Source: Thalassobacillus sp. CUG 92003 (lineage in GTDB: Bacteria > Bacillota > Bacilli > Bacillales > Halobacillaceae). From it: 64,000 bases of DNA. Under the pieces are notes generated by a model. That model was not told where the DNA came from and made no database searches. It saw only the letters and a program-made list of their open reading frames with translations. Where the stretch lies: NCBI RefSeq assembly GCF_013618635.1, contig NZ_JABLSJ010000006.1, positions 178,069-242,068 of the forward strand. Direction: 5' to 3'. Every line of letters begins with the position of its first letter. Position 1 is the first letter of the stretch. The position numbers were made by a program, and so were the translations under genes. Below are positions 43,089 to 50,409 of this stretch, piece after piece.

Positions 43089-45222
43089 TGAACCACTCCT
43101 CTATGCTTATACCTACGCCCCATCTACGGTAGAACTCGAGGTCTGTGGCGTTCGGTATATTGCCGAAAATGTACGTATTTACCATGACGTCCTCGAACTC
43201 TTTTACGTCCTGCCTCGTAATAGTCTCCGGAACTAGGACTAATGCCTCATCATGGACAACGCAGTAAAGACGCCATTCTCCGTTACCTTCCGCAGTTTTC
43301 CGGTCACATAACGATTGAAGCTCGTTCATCGTCACCTTCGTCTGAATCGCCGCGGAGCCTTGTACTCGGGCGTTGGTTGATTGCGTAAATACGGCGGAGT
43401 AATGTCCGTTTGCGCTCCGATCCTTTGCGTCAGGCAGGCGGCGTTTCCGTTGATTACGATCCATCCATACGTAGCCGTGCTTTTTTACGTACTTCTGATT
43501 TTCCTCGACCCATTGCTTAACGACAGGGAAACGTTCGAAAAAGTTATCGAGGAATTTTTGCGCCTCTTTCTTGTCGATTCCGATAGCGTCCTTAAGCATG
43601 TTTGGCCCTCCGCCGTAAGCTACCGCAAGCATGATTACCTTCGCCTGACTTCGATAGGTTGTTCCGTCTCCGCACTCCTCGATCGGTTTCTCGAATACTT
43701 CCGAGGCGATGGACGCGTAAAGGTCGTGGCCTTTTTCGTAATTTTCGACTAGCTTCGGGTCTTGCGAGAAGTACGCTAGACAACGGTATTCTTGTTGCGA
43801 CCAATCTCCGCCGAGTATTACGTAACCTTTTGGCGCCGTGAATAGTTTACGTGCTTTCTTAGGTTGATTTTGAAGATTGACACCTGATCCTCCGGAAGAA
43901 AAGCGCCCTGTCTTGGCGCCGTTCTGATTAAAGTTTGTATATAACTTACCGGTACGCTCATCGACTAACTCAGGAAGCGCGTTTATATACGTTGAGTAAA
44001 GTTTGAAGTTATCTTTATAGTCGAGTAGTTTAGCTATTACGGAATGTTTTTTCTTTAACGGCTTAAGGACTTTCTTAGCGTCCGTTGATTCGAGTGTTTC
44101 GCCCGTTGCCGCCTCTAGCGCAGGTTTAAGTTGAGCCGGAGAGTTGAGGTTAATGTCGCCTAACTCGTCAATCAACTCCGCGTATAACCGATCAATCTCC
44201 GCTTTGATTTCCGCCCCGTATTCCTTCGCGTATTCCAGGTCGATGTCGAATCCGGTCATTTCCATTTGCGCCACCGTATGAATTAGCGGAACTTCGACGG
44301 AGGTGTAATATTCGAGAATATCCGGAAACCTCGCTAAATGCTCCCGTTGGAAGTCTCGTAGTTTCCTAGTTACGTCACCGTCTTTCGCCGCATATGCAAG
44401 CGCCACTTGTAAATCGTCCACTTCGTCAAATCCCGTATTTTTTCCGAAAAGCTCATCGTACTTTTCCGATTGTATATCGAGGTATTTCGTAACCAACGGC
44501 TTAAGCGCAAAGGACGGCTCATTCTCGTTAAGCATCCGCATAGCTTCCTGCGTATCCCACGTTAAACCTCGTAAATCAACGCCGTCTCGGTCGAGCATGT
44601 GTATATCGTACTTGGCATTGTGGGCGAGCTTCCCTAGCGATGGATTCTCGTAATACGGCTTAAGCGTTTTAACCACGTACTCATTATCGAGCTGCGGATG
44701 ATCCGTTTTGTGCTTCGTAGGAATGTACGCATGAATGTCCGCCTGTATAGCCGTGATTACGTGGCCGACTATTCTATCGCGCCATACGTTAACACCCGTC
44801 GTTTCTACGTCGAATACGATTTCTTTTTCGTCGTCCAATATATGAGTTAGTTCGGTCAGGCTCGCTTCGTCCGTAACTAGCCAGTAGTTGTCCGGAACTG
44901 ATTCCGCCATATCACGCAGGCGTTCTTCGCGTTTTTGTTCGGCCAGGTACTTGTATAAACGGAGTGCTTCGGCAGCCGAGAACTTCCCTTTCGCGCCATC
45001 CTCACGCCCGAGCTCTCCGGAAAACATCGCCTGCTTCACCGCGTCCATTTTCGCCTGGTTGTTCGCGTAAGACTTCGATCGCATAATTCTGCCCCACGCC
45101 TCTTCCAACGGCTCCGCGTTAGCTTCCTGCGCGTCAGCCTGCCGTTTTCGGGCGTCGGCTACTTTCGCTTCCGCCTCGTTATTTTCCGTCTGCTCGCCCG
45201 CTAAGTTCAACCGTAATTGCAT
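43063..45222 (-). CDS. family A DNA polymerase
   Basis: 719 residues. 3'-5' exonuclease motif DVETTGVNVWRD (about 140); polymerase motif A DWSQQEYRCLAYFS (about 475), motif B RSQAKVIMLAVAYGGGP and motif C VHDEALVLVP (about 668). It lacks the 5' nuclease domain of bacterial PolA, as usual for phage replicative enzymes. The exonuclease acidic residues are present. Confidence 0.93.
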   Translation of the reverse strand: MQLRLNLAGEQTENNEAEAKVADARKRQADAQEANAEPLEEAWGRIMRSKSYANNQAKMDAVKQAMFSGELGREDGAKGKFSAAEALRLYKYLAEQKREERLRDMAESVPDNYWLVTDEASLTELTHILDDEKEIVFDVETTGVNVWRDRIVGHVITAIQADIHAYIPTKHKTDHPQLDNEYVVKTLKPYYENPSLGKLAHNAKYDIHMLDRDGVDLRGLTWDTQEAMRMLNENEPSFALKPLVTKYLDIQSEKYDELFGKNTGFDEVDDLQVALAYAAKDGDVTRKLRDFQREHLARFPDILEYYTSVEVPLIHTVAQMEMTGFDIDLEYAKEYGAEIKAEIDRLYAELIDELGDINLNSPAQLKPALEAATGETLESTDAKKVLKPLKKKHSVIAKLLDYKDNFKLYSTYINALPELVDERTGKLYTNFNQNGAKTGRFSSGGSGVNLQNQPKKARKLFTAPKGYVILGGDWSQQEYRCLAYFSQDPKLVENYEKGHDLYASIASEVFEKPIEECGDGTTYRSQAKVIMLAVAYGGGPNMLKDAIGIDKKEAQKFLDNFFERFPVVKQWVEENQKYVKKHGYVWMDRNQRKRRLPDAKDRSANGHYSAVFTQSTNARVQGSAAIQTKVTMNELQSLCDRKTAEGNGEWRLYCVVHDEALVLVPETITRQDVKEFEDVMVNTYIFGNIPNATDLEFYRRWGVGISIEEWFNDKKTTVN

Positions 45223-45266
45223 ATTCCCGCGCCACCTCCTTCCGTTCCTTTGGCGTTGTTAATACG

Positions 45267-46001
45267 TTAGTTATCGAGGCGATTTTCTACGAATACGACC
45301 GGAACACACCAGCTCGGCTCTCCGTGATATCCGTCGAAGTGGAAATCTCCGTCCGACATAACCTCGCCTACAATTGCGGTATCTCCTTCGCCGTATTCAG
45401 ATCCGGTTGACTCCGTAAATCTAACGACATCCCCTTCGCGATATTCGTCGACCTTGCGTCCGGCGTCCGTGAATATCTTTTCGCGTCGGTGCTCCGCCGC
45501 TTTCCGTTTAGCTTCCGCGACTTCTTCGTCGGTTGCTGGCGTTAAGTCTCCGGCGTGGAACAACTCGTCTTCGCTATCGTCCAGGAGGTAGCATCGGAAA
45601 TCATACGCCCTCCCGGCATTTTTCGTGACTTTGACGATATCTCCTTTTCGTAACTTTTCCGTTTCTTCCGTAATAACCTTCGCATAATCTCCGGGTTTCA
45701 ACTCCGGCTGCCTATCCTTTCCCACGATAACCTCGTATTCCTTGAAGTCGATGAATTCCGGCTGTTCCGCTACGTGTACGTCATTTCTTGCGCAAGCATG
45801 CGTCTCTGTTACGGTTAATACATCGCCGTCTTCATGCGTCTGACCGTCGATCCGATCAGCTTTCGTAATCAGAATACGTTCGCCCACTTTCGCCGGACGT
45901 TTCTCCGTTTTGTATTCCGATTGCTCAAACTCGAACCCCATTTCGCGCAACTCCTCGACTGATCCTTCGATTGTAATTCCGTCCTGCGTAATTTTCGCCA
46001 T
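45267..46001 (-). CDS. SH3/KOW-like repeat protein
   Basis: 244 residues with about four small beta-barrel repeats (VGERILITKADRIDG, PGDYAKVITEETEKLRKGDI, EGDVVRFTESTGSEYGEGD). It resembles the repeats in the 32519-33322 protein. Such phage proteins are of unknown function; binding of nucleic acid or nascent complexes is possible. Confidence 0.6.
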   Translation of the reverse strand: MAKITQDGITIEGSVEELREMGFEFEQSEYKTEKRPAKVGERILITKADRIDGQTHEDGDVLTVTETHACARNDVHVAEQPEFIDFKEYEVIVGKDRQPELKPGDYAKVITEETEKLRKGDIVKVTKNAGRAYDFRCYLLDDSEDELFHAGDLTPATDEEVAEAKRKAAEHRREKIFTDAGRKVDEYREGDVVRFTESTGSEYGEGDTAIVGEVMSDGDFHFDGYHGEPSWCVPVVFVENRLDN

Positions 46002-46023
46002 CTATAAATCGCTCCTTTTTCGT

Positions 46024-46218
46024 TTAATTTTCGCCCGCAACCGCCTTGTTAAAGTCCTCTCCCGCGCAAGTTATGCCGCAAGCCCAGGCGCCTGACTCCG
46101 CAAGCACCCACGCCTCATGCCCGCTCAATATCTCGTCGCCGCAATTTACGCAAGTTGTGTACGTGGGCAACGCCGGAGGGTCGGTCGGCAGGCGGCGGGA
46201 GAACCGGTCTAGACTCAC
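46024..46218 (-). CDS. small zinc-ribbon-like protein
   Basis: 64 residues from GTG 46218, which overlaps the upstream stop as GTGA-type coupling. TTCVNCGDEILSGHEAWVLA followed by ACGITCAGEDF gives CxxC...CxxxC, a probable zinc knuckle. Confidence 0.6.
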   Translation of the reverse strand: MSLDRFSRRLPTDPPALPTYTTCVNCGDEILSGHEAWVLAESGAWACGITCAGEDFNKAVAGEN

Positions 46219-46670
46219 GCGCTCACTTCCGTTGTAATACCGATCTTTTCGCGTAAGGAAGCCCGGTCGAGTCCGATTGGTAGCTCCGTCCACTTTTCCG
46301 TAGCTTCGTACGTTTTGCTCCAATACTCCGCTTGGCTCGGATTGCTATTTTCGATGAGGAAAATACGCGGTGTTTCGCCATCGTCGACCAGCACTCCGAT
46401 GTAATAATCCGAGGCGTTGTCGACCCCATACGCCTTTCCTTGTCCGTTCCGCGCATAAAGCACGTACCAGTCTCCGCCTTTATCGCGGCGTTTGAGCGTT
46501 TTAACCTGGAATTTCTTATTAACGCCCGTTGCCGGATCATTGGCGGAAAGGTCGTAATATTCGTGCGTTTCCGGCTCCGATACGCCTTCCCAACCTCCGG
46601 CAATTAGCGCTGATTTTGCGATTAGCTGCGAGTAAATTCCGATTTTCTCCGTGTAGTATGCGATAATGAT
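46215..46670 (-). CDS. hypothetical protein with non-ATG (ATC/ATT) start
   Basis: About 151 residues. Protein-like sequence continues well upstream of the first GTG (46463): AYYTEKIGIYSQLIAKSALI, SANDPATGVNKKFQVKTLKR. It begins at ATC-ATT-ATC, 3 to 8 bases after GAGAGGGG, with no ATG, GTG or TTG in frame. Soluble alpha/beta; no family recognised. Confidence 0.6.
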   Translation of the reverse strand: MIIAYYTEKIGIYSQLIAKSALIAGGWEGVSEPETHEYYDLSANDPATGVNKKFQVKTLKRRDKGGDWYVLYARNGQGKAYGVDNASDYYIGVLVDDGETPRIFLIENSNPSQAEYWSKTYEATEKWTELPIGLDRASLREKIGITTEVSA

Positions 46671-46686
46671 CTTCCCCTCTCCATGA

Positions 46687-46833
46687 TTAAGCGAATTGCC
46701 AATCGTCTAGTGTTGCTCCTGATTCCGTTACCTCTTGTTCGCCGATTTCCATACATTCTTTGAGAGACGGAGATTCTACGAGAAAATGTCCGTTCTTTTC
46801 TCCATTACTCCAATAAAATTTAACGCGTACCAT
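46687..46833 (-). CDS. 48-residue hypothetical protein
   Basis: ATG 46833 behind AAGGGGCG. Sequence VRVKFYWSNGEKNGHFLVES then ESGATLDDWQFA, a small acidic beta peptide. Not recognised. Confidence 0.6.
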   Translation of the reverse strand: MVRVKFYWSNGEKNGHFLVESPSLKECMEIGEQEVTESGATLDDWQFA

Positions 46834-46834
46834 A

Positions 46835-46990
46835 TTACTTCGCCCCTTTCCGTTTAACTCCGTAACCCCCGTAATATTCCGCGTAATTCTTCGGCTCCAT
46901 TCCGTAATGGTACCTCGGTTGGAATGGCTCGCCGGCCTCGCGCGCTTCTTCGCGGCGTTGTCGGCGGGATTTCGTGAATATTTTGCGCAT
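46835..46990 (-). CDS. 51-residue basic hypothetical protein
   Basis: ATG 46990 behind TAGGAGGACG; its last codons contain the SD of the next gene. A basic start (MRKIFTKSRRQRREEAREAG) and a Tyr/Gly-rich end. Not recognised. Confidence 0.6.
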   Translation of the reverse strand: MRKIFTKSRRQRREEAREAGEPFQPRYHYGMEPKNYAEYYGGYGVKRKGAK

Positions 46991-47056
46991 GTTATTCGTC
47001 CTCCTATTTCGGATAAGTTTCGTCAGTCGTACGGAATTGTCCGGAGGAGTATCCGA

Positions 47057-47860
47057 TTAAAAAGGATATTCCTCCGTGTCATCCGCACCTTCGCCAACTT
47101 CCTCGTTACTGCCCGTATTGTCGTCCGGGTCGTCGCCTTGTTTATCGGGTAGCACGTCTTTATTCACGTGGTCAGGGTGAGCATCACGCAAGATTTCGAT
47201 GATGTCCGATTCTTCACGGAAGTTTGCGAGTTCTTCATAGTCGATGTCCTCGTCCATGAACGGCTTTGCTTCCTCGATAACCTTGTCGTCTAGGTCGCCC
47301 ATTTCGATCATGAACGTTTTGTCGTCCTTTTTAATCGTGAATGCGTCGCCGATTAACGAGTATTCTTTGTTGAATTTCTTTGCGGATTTCTCGATAGAAT
47401 CGTAACCTTTAAGGATGTTCATTACGTGAAACTCTTTCGTGTCAATTACGCGCCACGTTTTATACTCGGGGTCATATACCGGAATCATAAAGTAGAGAAC
47501 ACGTTTAGCTTCGGCTGCGTCCGAAATACATACCTTTGGATTCGGTTTCTCGTACTTAGCGAATAACTGCTCGGCTTCTTCGACCGTTTCCGGTGCTTTA
47601 CGTGGTGAATTAAGGCACGTATGTTTTTTGATGTAAAGCTCAAACGGTGAGAAATTCGATTTTTCGTGTACGTAATAAAAGAACCACAAATCAGGGTCGC
47701 GTAGCATTACAAACGTTTTTCCTTCCGGGCCTAGCTCGCTGCCTTGTCCGCCTAGTCTTACGTATCTCGTAACGCCGTCCGGCAAATCCCCGTTAATTCC
47801 TCCGTTTGCTGCCTGATCGCGCTTTTCCTCACGTTTTTTCAAGTTGTCGCGTAGTCCCAT
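47057..47860 (-). CDS. single-stranded DNA-binding protein, gp32/gp2.5-like
   Basis: 267 residues. A central OB-fold-like domain (VMLRDPDLWFFYYVHEKSNF, ELYIKKHTCLNS, RVLYFMIPVYDPEYKTWRVI) has His/Cys residues that could hold zinc as in T4 gp32. The C-terminal 45 residues are strongly acidic and end in EEYPF, the aromatic tail used by phage SSBs to contact polymerase and primase. It is close to the polymerase gene. Confidence 0.8.
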   Translation of the reverse strand: MGLRDNLKKREEKRDQAANGGINGDLPDGVTRYVRLGGQGSELGPEGKTFVMLRDPDLWFFYYVHEKSNFSPFELYIKKHTCLNSPRKAPETVEEAEQLFAKYEKPNPKVCISDAAEAKRVLYFMIPVYDPEYKTWRVIDTKEFHVMNILKGYDSIEKSAKKFNKEYSLIGDAFTIKKDDKTFMIEMGDLDDKVIEEAKPFMDEDIDYEELANFREESDIIEILRDAHPDHVNKDVLPDKQGDDPDDNTGSNEEVGEGADDTEEYPF

Positions 47861-47910
47861 TCAATCGTCTCCTTTTCGTTGTTTTATTTGTTGGGTAATG
47901 AAATCTAGCG

Positions 47911-48054
47911 TTAGTAAATCGGAGAAGGTACGGAATTATCTCCCGTAATCACTTCGTATTCACTAACGACCTCTTCATCCGACATTTTTGCAATCATACC
48001 CACCGGATAATTGGCGTTCAATAGAAACGCGCGCAAATTCTTTACGTTCTCCAT
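47911..48054 (-). CDS. 47-residue hypothetical protein
   Basis: ATG 48054 behind AAAGGGGACG. NVKNLRAFLLNANYPVGMIA, then EEVVSEYEVITGDN. It is the first gene after the candidate structured RNA, which ends about 16 bases before this start. The RNA could therefore act as its leader. Confidence 0.6.
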   Translation of the reverse strand: MENVKNLRAFLLNANYPVGMIAKMSDEEVVSEYEVITGDNSVPSPIY

Positions 48055-48070
48055 TCAATCGTCCCCTTTC

Positions 48071-48300
48071 GGCTTTCGCCTGCGTTTAATTTTCGGAGGA
48101 TGCTTCCGGCAAGGTTGCGACCCTAGCGCCGGAAGGCTTACGTCACTCCCGAGAAGCCTCCGCCCTACTTTCCTACGCTCACGAGGTACGATTTACGCGT
48201 GCCGGCGTCGCGACCTCGGCGAATATGTTGCGTAGGCGTCCGGGCTAGCCCCGAACCTTCAGGCGAAGACCTCTCGGGAATGGGCGGGGTAATCCCCGCC
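48071..48300 (-). ncRNA. candidate large structured RNA with long-range pseudoknot
   Basis: No gene fits, but the minus strand folds well. Helices in + coordinates: 283-289/294-300 (7 bp), 257-260/265-268, 172-178/230-236 (7 bp) enclosing 182-187/213-218 (6 bp) and 196-199/209-212; 94-98/158-162, 103-110/128-135 (8 bp) and 136-139/154-157 form a three-way junction; 71-73/78-80 carries a GAAA tetraloop (add 48000 to each). Loop bases 48147-48153 complement 48272-48278, a pseudoknot. GAAA is a GNRA loop only on the minus strand, which agrees with operon transcription. No known family recognised. Confidence 0.6.
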
Positions 48301-48338
48301 GGTTATTCCGTTTTATAAAACCCGCGCAACCCGTTCGC

Positions 48339-48887
48339 TTATAGCACTCTAGCGAACCCCCGCGCTCTTACGACGTGCTCCCGCTGAGCCTCCGTCTTTT
48401 CTTCGGGCAAATCGGACAACCGCGCTTCCAACGCTTTTATCCGCGCCTGTACTACGATTTTTCTTTCCGGATTTCGTACGCGTTTAAGCTGCGCCTTTCG
48501 GTCGGCTAATTCCCGCTCTATTTTCGCCCGTAGGACGTTGAGCTGCCGGAGTGTGCGGTTTTGTGTGCGCTCGCTTGCTACGATTTGATGGCGGGCGAAT
48601 TGGCGTACAAGCTCGCGTGGTTTACCGGTCTCTTGCTGAGGATATACGCTAACAATCCGATCAACTTCCGGGTCGAGTATCAGCGTAATTTTATCTCGGG
48701 TAAACATGCGTAGCTTTCTGCCGTCTTCCTGCGTAATCCACGTAACAAATTCCGCATTCGCCATTTGTTTCCGGAACCATTTTTCCGCGTTGTTCGGAGC
48801 CACTTTAAACCGTTCTTGTGCGCGTTGTCGGGCGTGCTTGGTTACGGTTAAGTTGCCGGGGTTTATCGTCGTGCCTACTCCGTTCAT
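48339..48887 (-). CDS. hypothetical protein with RelE/BrnT-like start and coiled coil
   Basis: 182 residues. The start TVTKHARQRAQERFKVAPNN with RMFTRDKITLILDPEVDRIV resembles small RNase-toxin-like beta folds (DUF4258 type). The C-terminal half is a basic coiled coil (KIERELADRKAQLKRVRNPE). It is immediately upstream of the structured RNA candidate on the same strand. Function uncertain. Confidence 0.55.
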   Translation of the reverse strand: MNGVGTTINPGNLTVTKHARQRAQERFKVAPNNAEKWFRKQMANAEFVTWITQEDGRKLRMFTRDKITLILDPEVDRIVSVYPQQETGKPRELVRQFARHQIVASERTQNRTLRQLNVLRAKIERELADRKAQLKRVRNPERKIVVQARIKALEARLSDLPEEKTEAQREHVVRARGFARVL

Positions 48888-49060
48888 CCGACCCGCACCG
48901 CCTTTATAGAAAATCCGTAATAATCTGCCGGATCTTCGTCCTCGGCTAGTGCGCCGTTGTAGACAACCTCCGGGAACTTTTGCGTTAGCTCGTTGCGTTC
49001 GAATTCCGCCTCTAGTTGCGTTAAAGACTCCGTTAAACCTTCGTTCAAATTTCGGTTCAT
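48884..49060 (-). CDS. 58-residue hypothetical protein
   Basis: ATG 49060 behind AAAGGCGGAG; TGA overlaps the next ATG (ATGA). Acidic (NEGLTESLTQLEAEFERNEL, AEDEDPADYYGF). Not recognised. Confidence 0.6.
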   Translation of the reverse strand: MNRNLNEGLTESLTQLEAEFERNELTQKFPEVVYNGALAEDEDPADYYGFSIKAVRVG

Positions 49061-49103
49061 TTTAACTCCGCCTTTCCGGCTCGCGGTCGCCTCTTACGCC
49101 CGT

Positions 49104-49232
49104 TCACAGTACGTGGAGAATAGCCGCTTGGAACAGGACTAACGTAATAGCCGCGAGCCATAGAATAATTTTATCGTTCAAATTTTCCGTCTTAATATCG
49201 AAATAGTTTGATAATAATCGTATGATTTGCAT
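49104..49232 (-). CDS. 42-residue membrane peptide
   Basis: ATG 49232 behind AAAGGCGGAGG. A polar start (MQIIRLLSNYFDIKTENLND) and one transmembrane helix (IILWLAAITLVLFQAAILHV). A longer in-frame extension lacks a ribosome site. Confidence 0.55.
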   Translation of the reverse strand: MQIIRLLSNYFDIKTENLNDKIILWLAAITLVLFQAAILHVL

Positions 49233-49324
49233 GTTACCTCCGCCTTTCCGAACGGGTGTTCCTGTTGTCCGGTTTACTGGTTTAGCGTAAAATATAAACG
49301 TAGAACAAGCTAGGCACTCGTATT

Positions 49325-49981
49325 TCAGCCGCACAGATAATCGCGGTATGAGTCGCCGAATTGACTGCTATCGTAATTTTTAGCGAGGTTGCGTAGCTTG
49401 CGCTTGATTCTACTGCGCTCAACCTTTACGACCTCCGCGATTGCCGTCGCGTTGAAGTCGCGTTTATAGGTTGTGTCGCTCAAGATTTCTCTTACTATTA
49501 ACGCGGTGGAGGAATCTGCATTTCGTACGAGGGAGTCTAGCAGTTGCCGCTGCTCGGCTTCCTTTTTTATTACGTAATTTTCCGGTGGTGCTTCGGGTTC
49601 TGCATCCGTATGTTGCTGGTGGATCCGGTCGAACGTTGCCGCGTCCGATTCGTCATCATTTCCGTATAGTAACGTTTCCTTATCACGTCGTTTCTTCGTC
49701 TTTCCAGCGATGCGTTTTCGTCCGTTTACGAGTATGACCGAGAAGTACGGTTCGAAATCGCCTTTCTCCGGTTCGTACGACGCGATTGCTTCGAGGAGCT
49801 TATCGTCCTGTAACGCGGTTATTTCGAGCTCGTCCACGTTGAACGATCGGGCGAGTTGGTACTCCTTGCCGAAGTACTTTTCCGAGATAGTCTGATAGAT
49901 TTCGTTGAAGTCCGAATCGCTTCGGCTCTCCTTGTACCTCATAACTAACTCATTTAATTGTTTGTGTTTACTCACGTTCAT
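49325..49981 (-). CDS. phage sigma-70-like factor
   Basis: 218 residues. A region-2-like part (LQDDKLLEAIASYEPEKGDF, EPYFSVILVNGRKRIAGKTK) and a region-4-like C-terminus (DFNATAIAEVVKVERSRIKR) suggest a sigma or sigma-like factor. It is the first gene downstream of the AimR/AimP module and its terminator, so it is the likely target of arbitrium control in place of, or together with, an AimX RNA. Confidence 0.7.
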   Translation of the reverse strand: MNVSKHKQLNELVMRYKESRSDSDFNEIYQTISEKYFGKEYQLARSFNVDELEITALQDDKLLEAIASYEPEKGDFEPYFSVILVNGRKRIAGKTKKRRDKETLLYGNDDESDAATFDRIHQQHTDAEPEAPPENYVIKKEAEQRQLLDSLVRNADSSTALIVREILSDTTYKRDFNATAIAEVVKVERSRIKRKLRNLAKNYDSSQFGDSYRDYLCG

Positions 49982-50185
49982 TCCCCTTTCTGTTCTCTTA
50001 AAGTGTTATAGGGTGAGTTTGGAATAAGTGTGCTAGATTGTGTAAATTCTTTTTTTGTAATTTTAAATTCACCCGTGAGTGAACTGTTGAATCTACTATA
50101 TCAGACGTTTTCTAAAATAAAGGGGTGCTTTAACGTTTTCTCAAAATAAATTTTCCTTAAATTTCATACGTTGGAAAAAATGAGT
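49982..50185 (-). promoter_or_regulatory. leader between aimP terminator and sigma-like gene (AimX-like position)
   Basis: About 200 AT-rich bases without a credible ORF. They hold two direct copies of AGAAAACGT, a TATAGT -10-like element without a good -35 (as expected for an activated promoter), and the palindrome TTCACCCGTGAGTGAA at 50068-50083. In SPbeta-type phages AimR activates aimX from this position. Confidence 0.5.
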
Positions 50186-50217
50186 AAAAAAAAAGCCCCG
50201 ACCGGTTAAGTCAGGGT
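50186..50217 (-). terminator. intrinsic terminator after aimP
   Basis: Minus strand CCCTGAC / GTCGGGG (7 bp, one wobble), loop TTAACCG, then at least nine T. It ends the aimR-aimP transcript. Confidence 0.85.
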
Positions 50218-50242
50218 TCGACCGTACTTATTTAGTTTTAAA

Positions 50243-50395
50243 TCAACCGCCACCGCCACCGCGCCCAGGATCCTCCTGCCCTGCGATTGTAACTTCACCT
50301 GATGTGACTTGCTTCCCTTGTTCTAAAGTAGACCCTGCGTAAGCACTCAGGATCACTGCGATTGATAAGAATGTAATTGTTAGTAAGCTTTTCAT
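50243..50395 (-). CDS. aimP: AimP-like arbitrium signal pre-peptide
   Basis: 50 residues, ATG 50395 behind GGAGATG, 14 bases after the receptor gene. A hydrophobic signal (MKSLLTITFLSIAVILSAYA) is followed by a short pro-region and the end EDPGRGGGGG. Known AimP peptides release a C-terminal hexapeptide ending in a small residue. Here either RGGGGG or an internal DPGRGG (matching the common xxxRG-small pattern) could be the signal. The all-glycine end is unusual. Assignment rests on gene order, size and signal. Confidence 0.75.
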   Translation of the reverse strand: MKSLLTITFLSIAVILSAYAGSTLEQGKQVTSGEVTIAGQEDPGRGGGGG

Positions 50396-50409
50396 TTTTA
50401 ACATCTCCT

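Noticed and set aside
48071..48300. Group I intron, cobalamin riboswitch, RNase P RNA or a self-cleaving ribozyme
   Set aside because: I could not find the conserved core strings of these families (for example the B12 box, hammerhead CTGATGA or RNase P GAAAGTCC). It stays an unassigned structured RNA.
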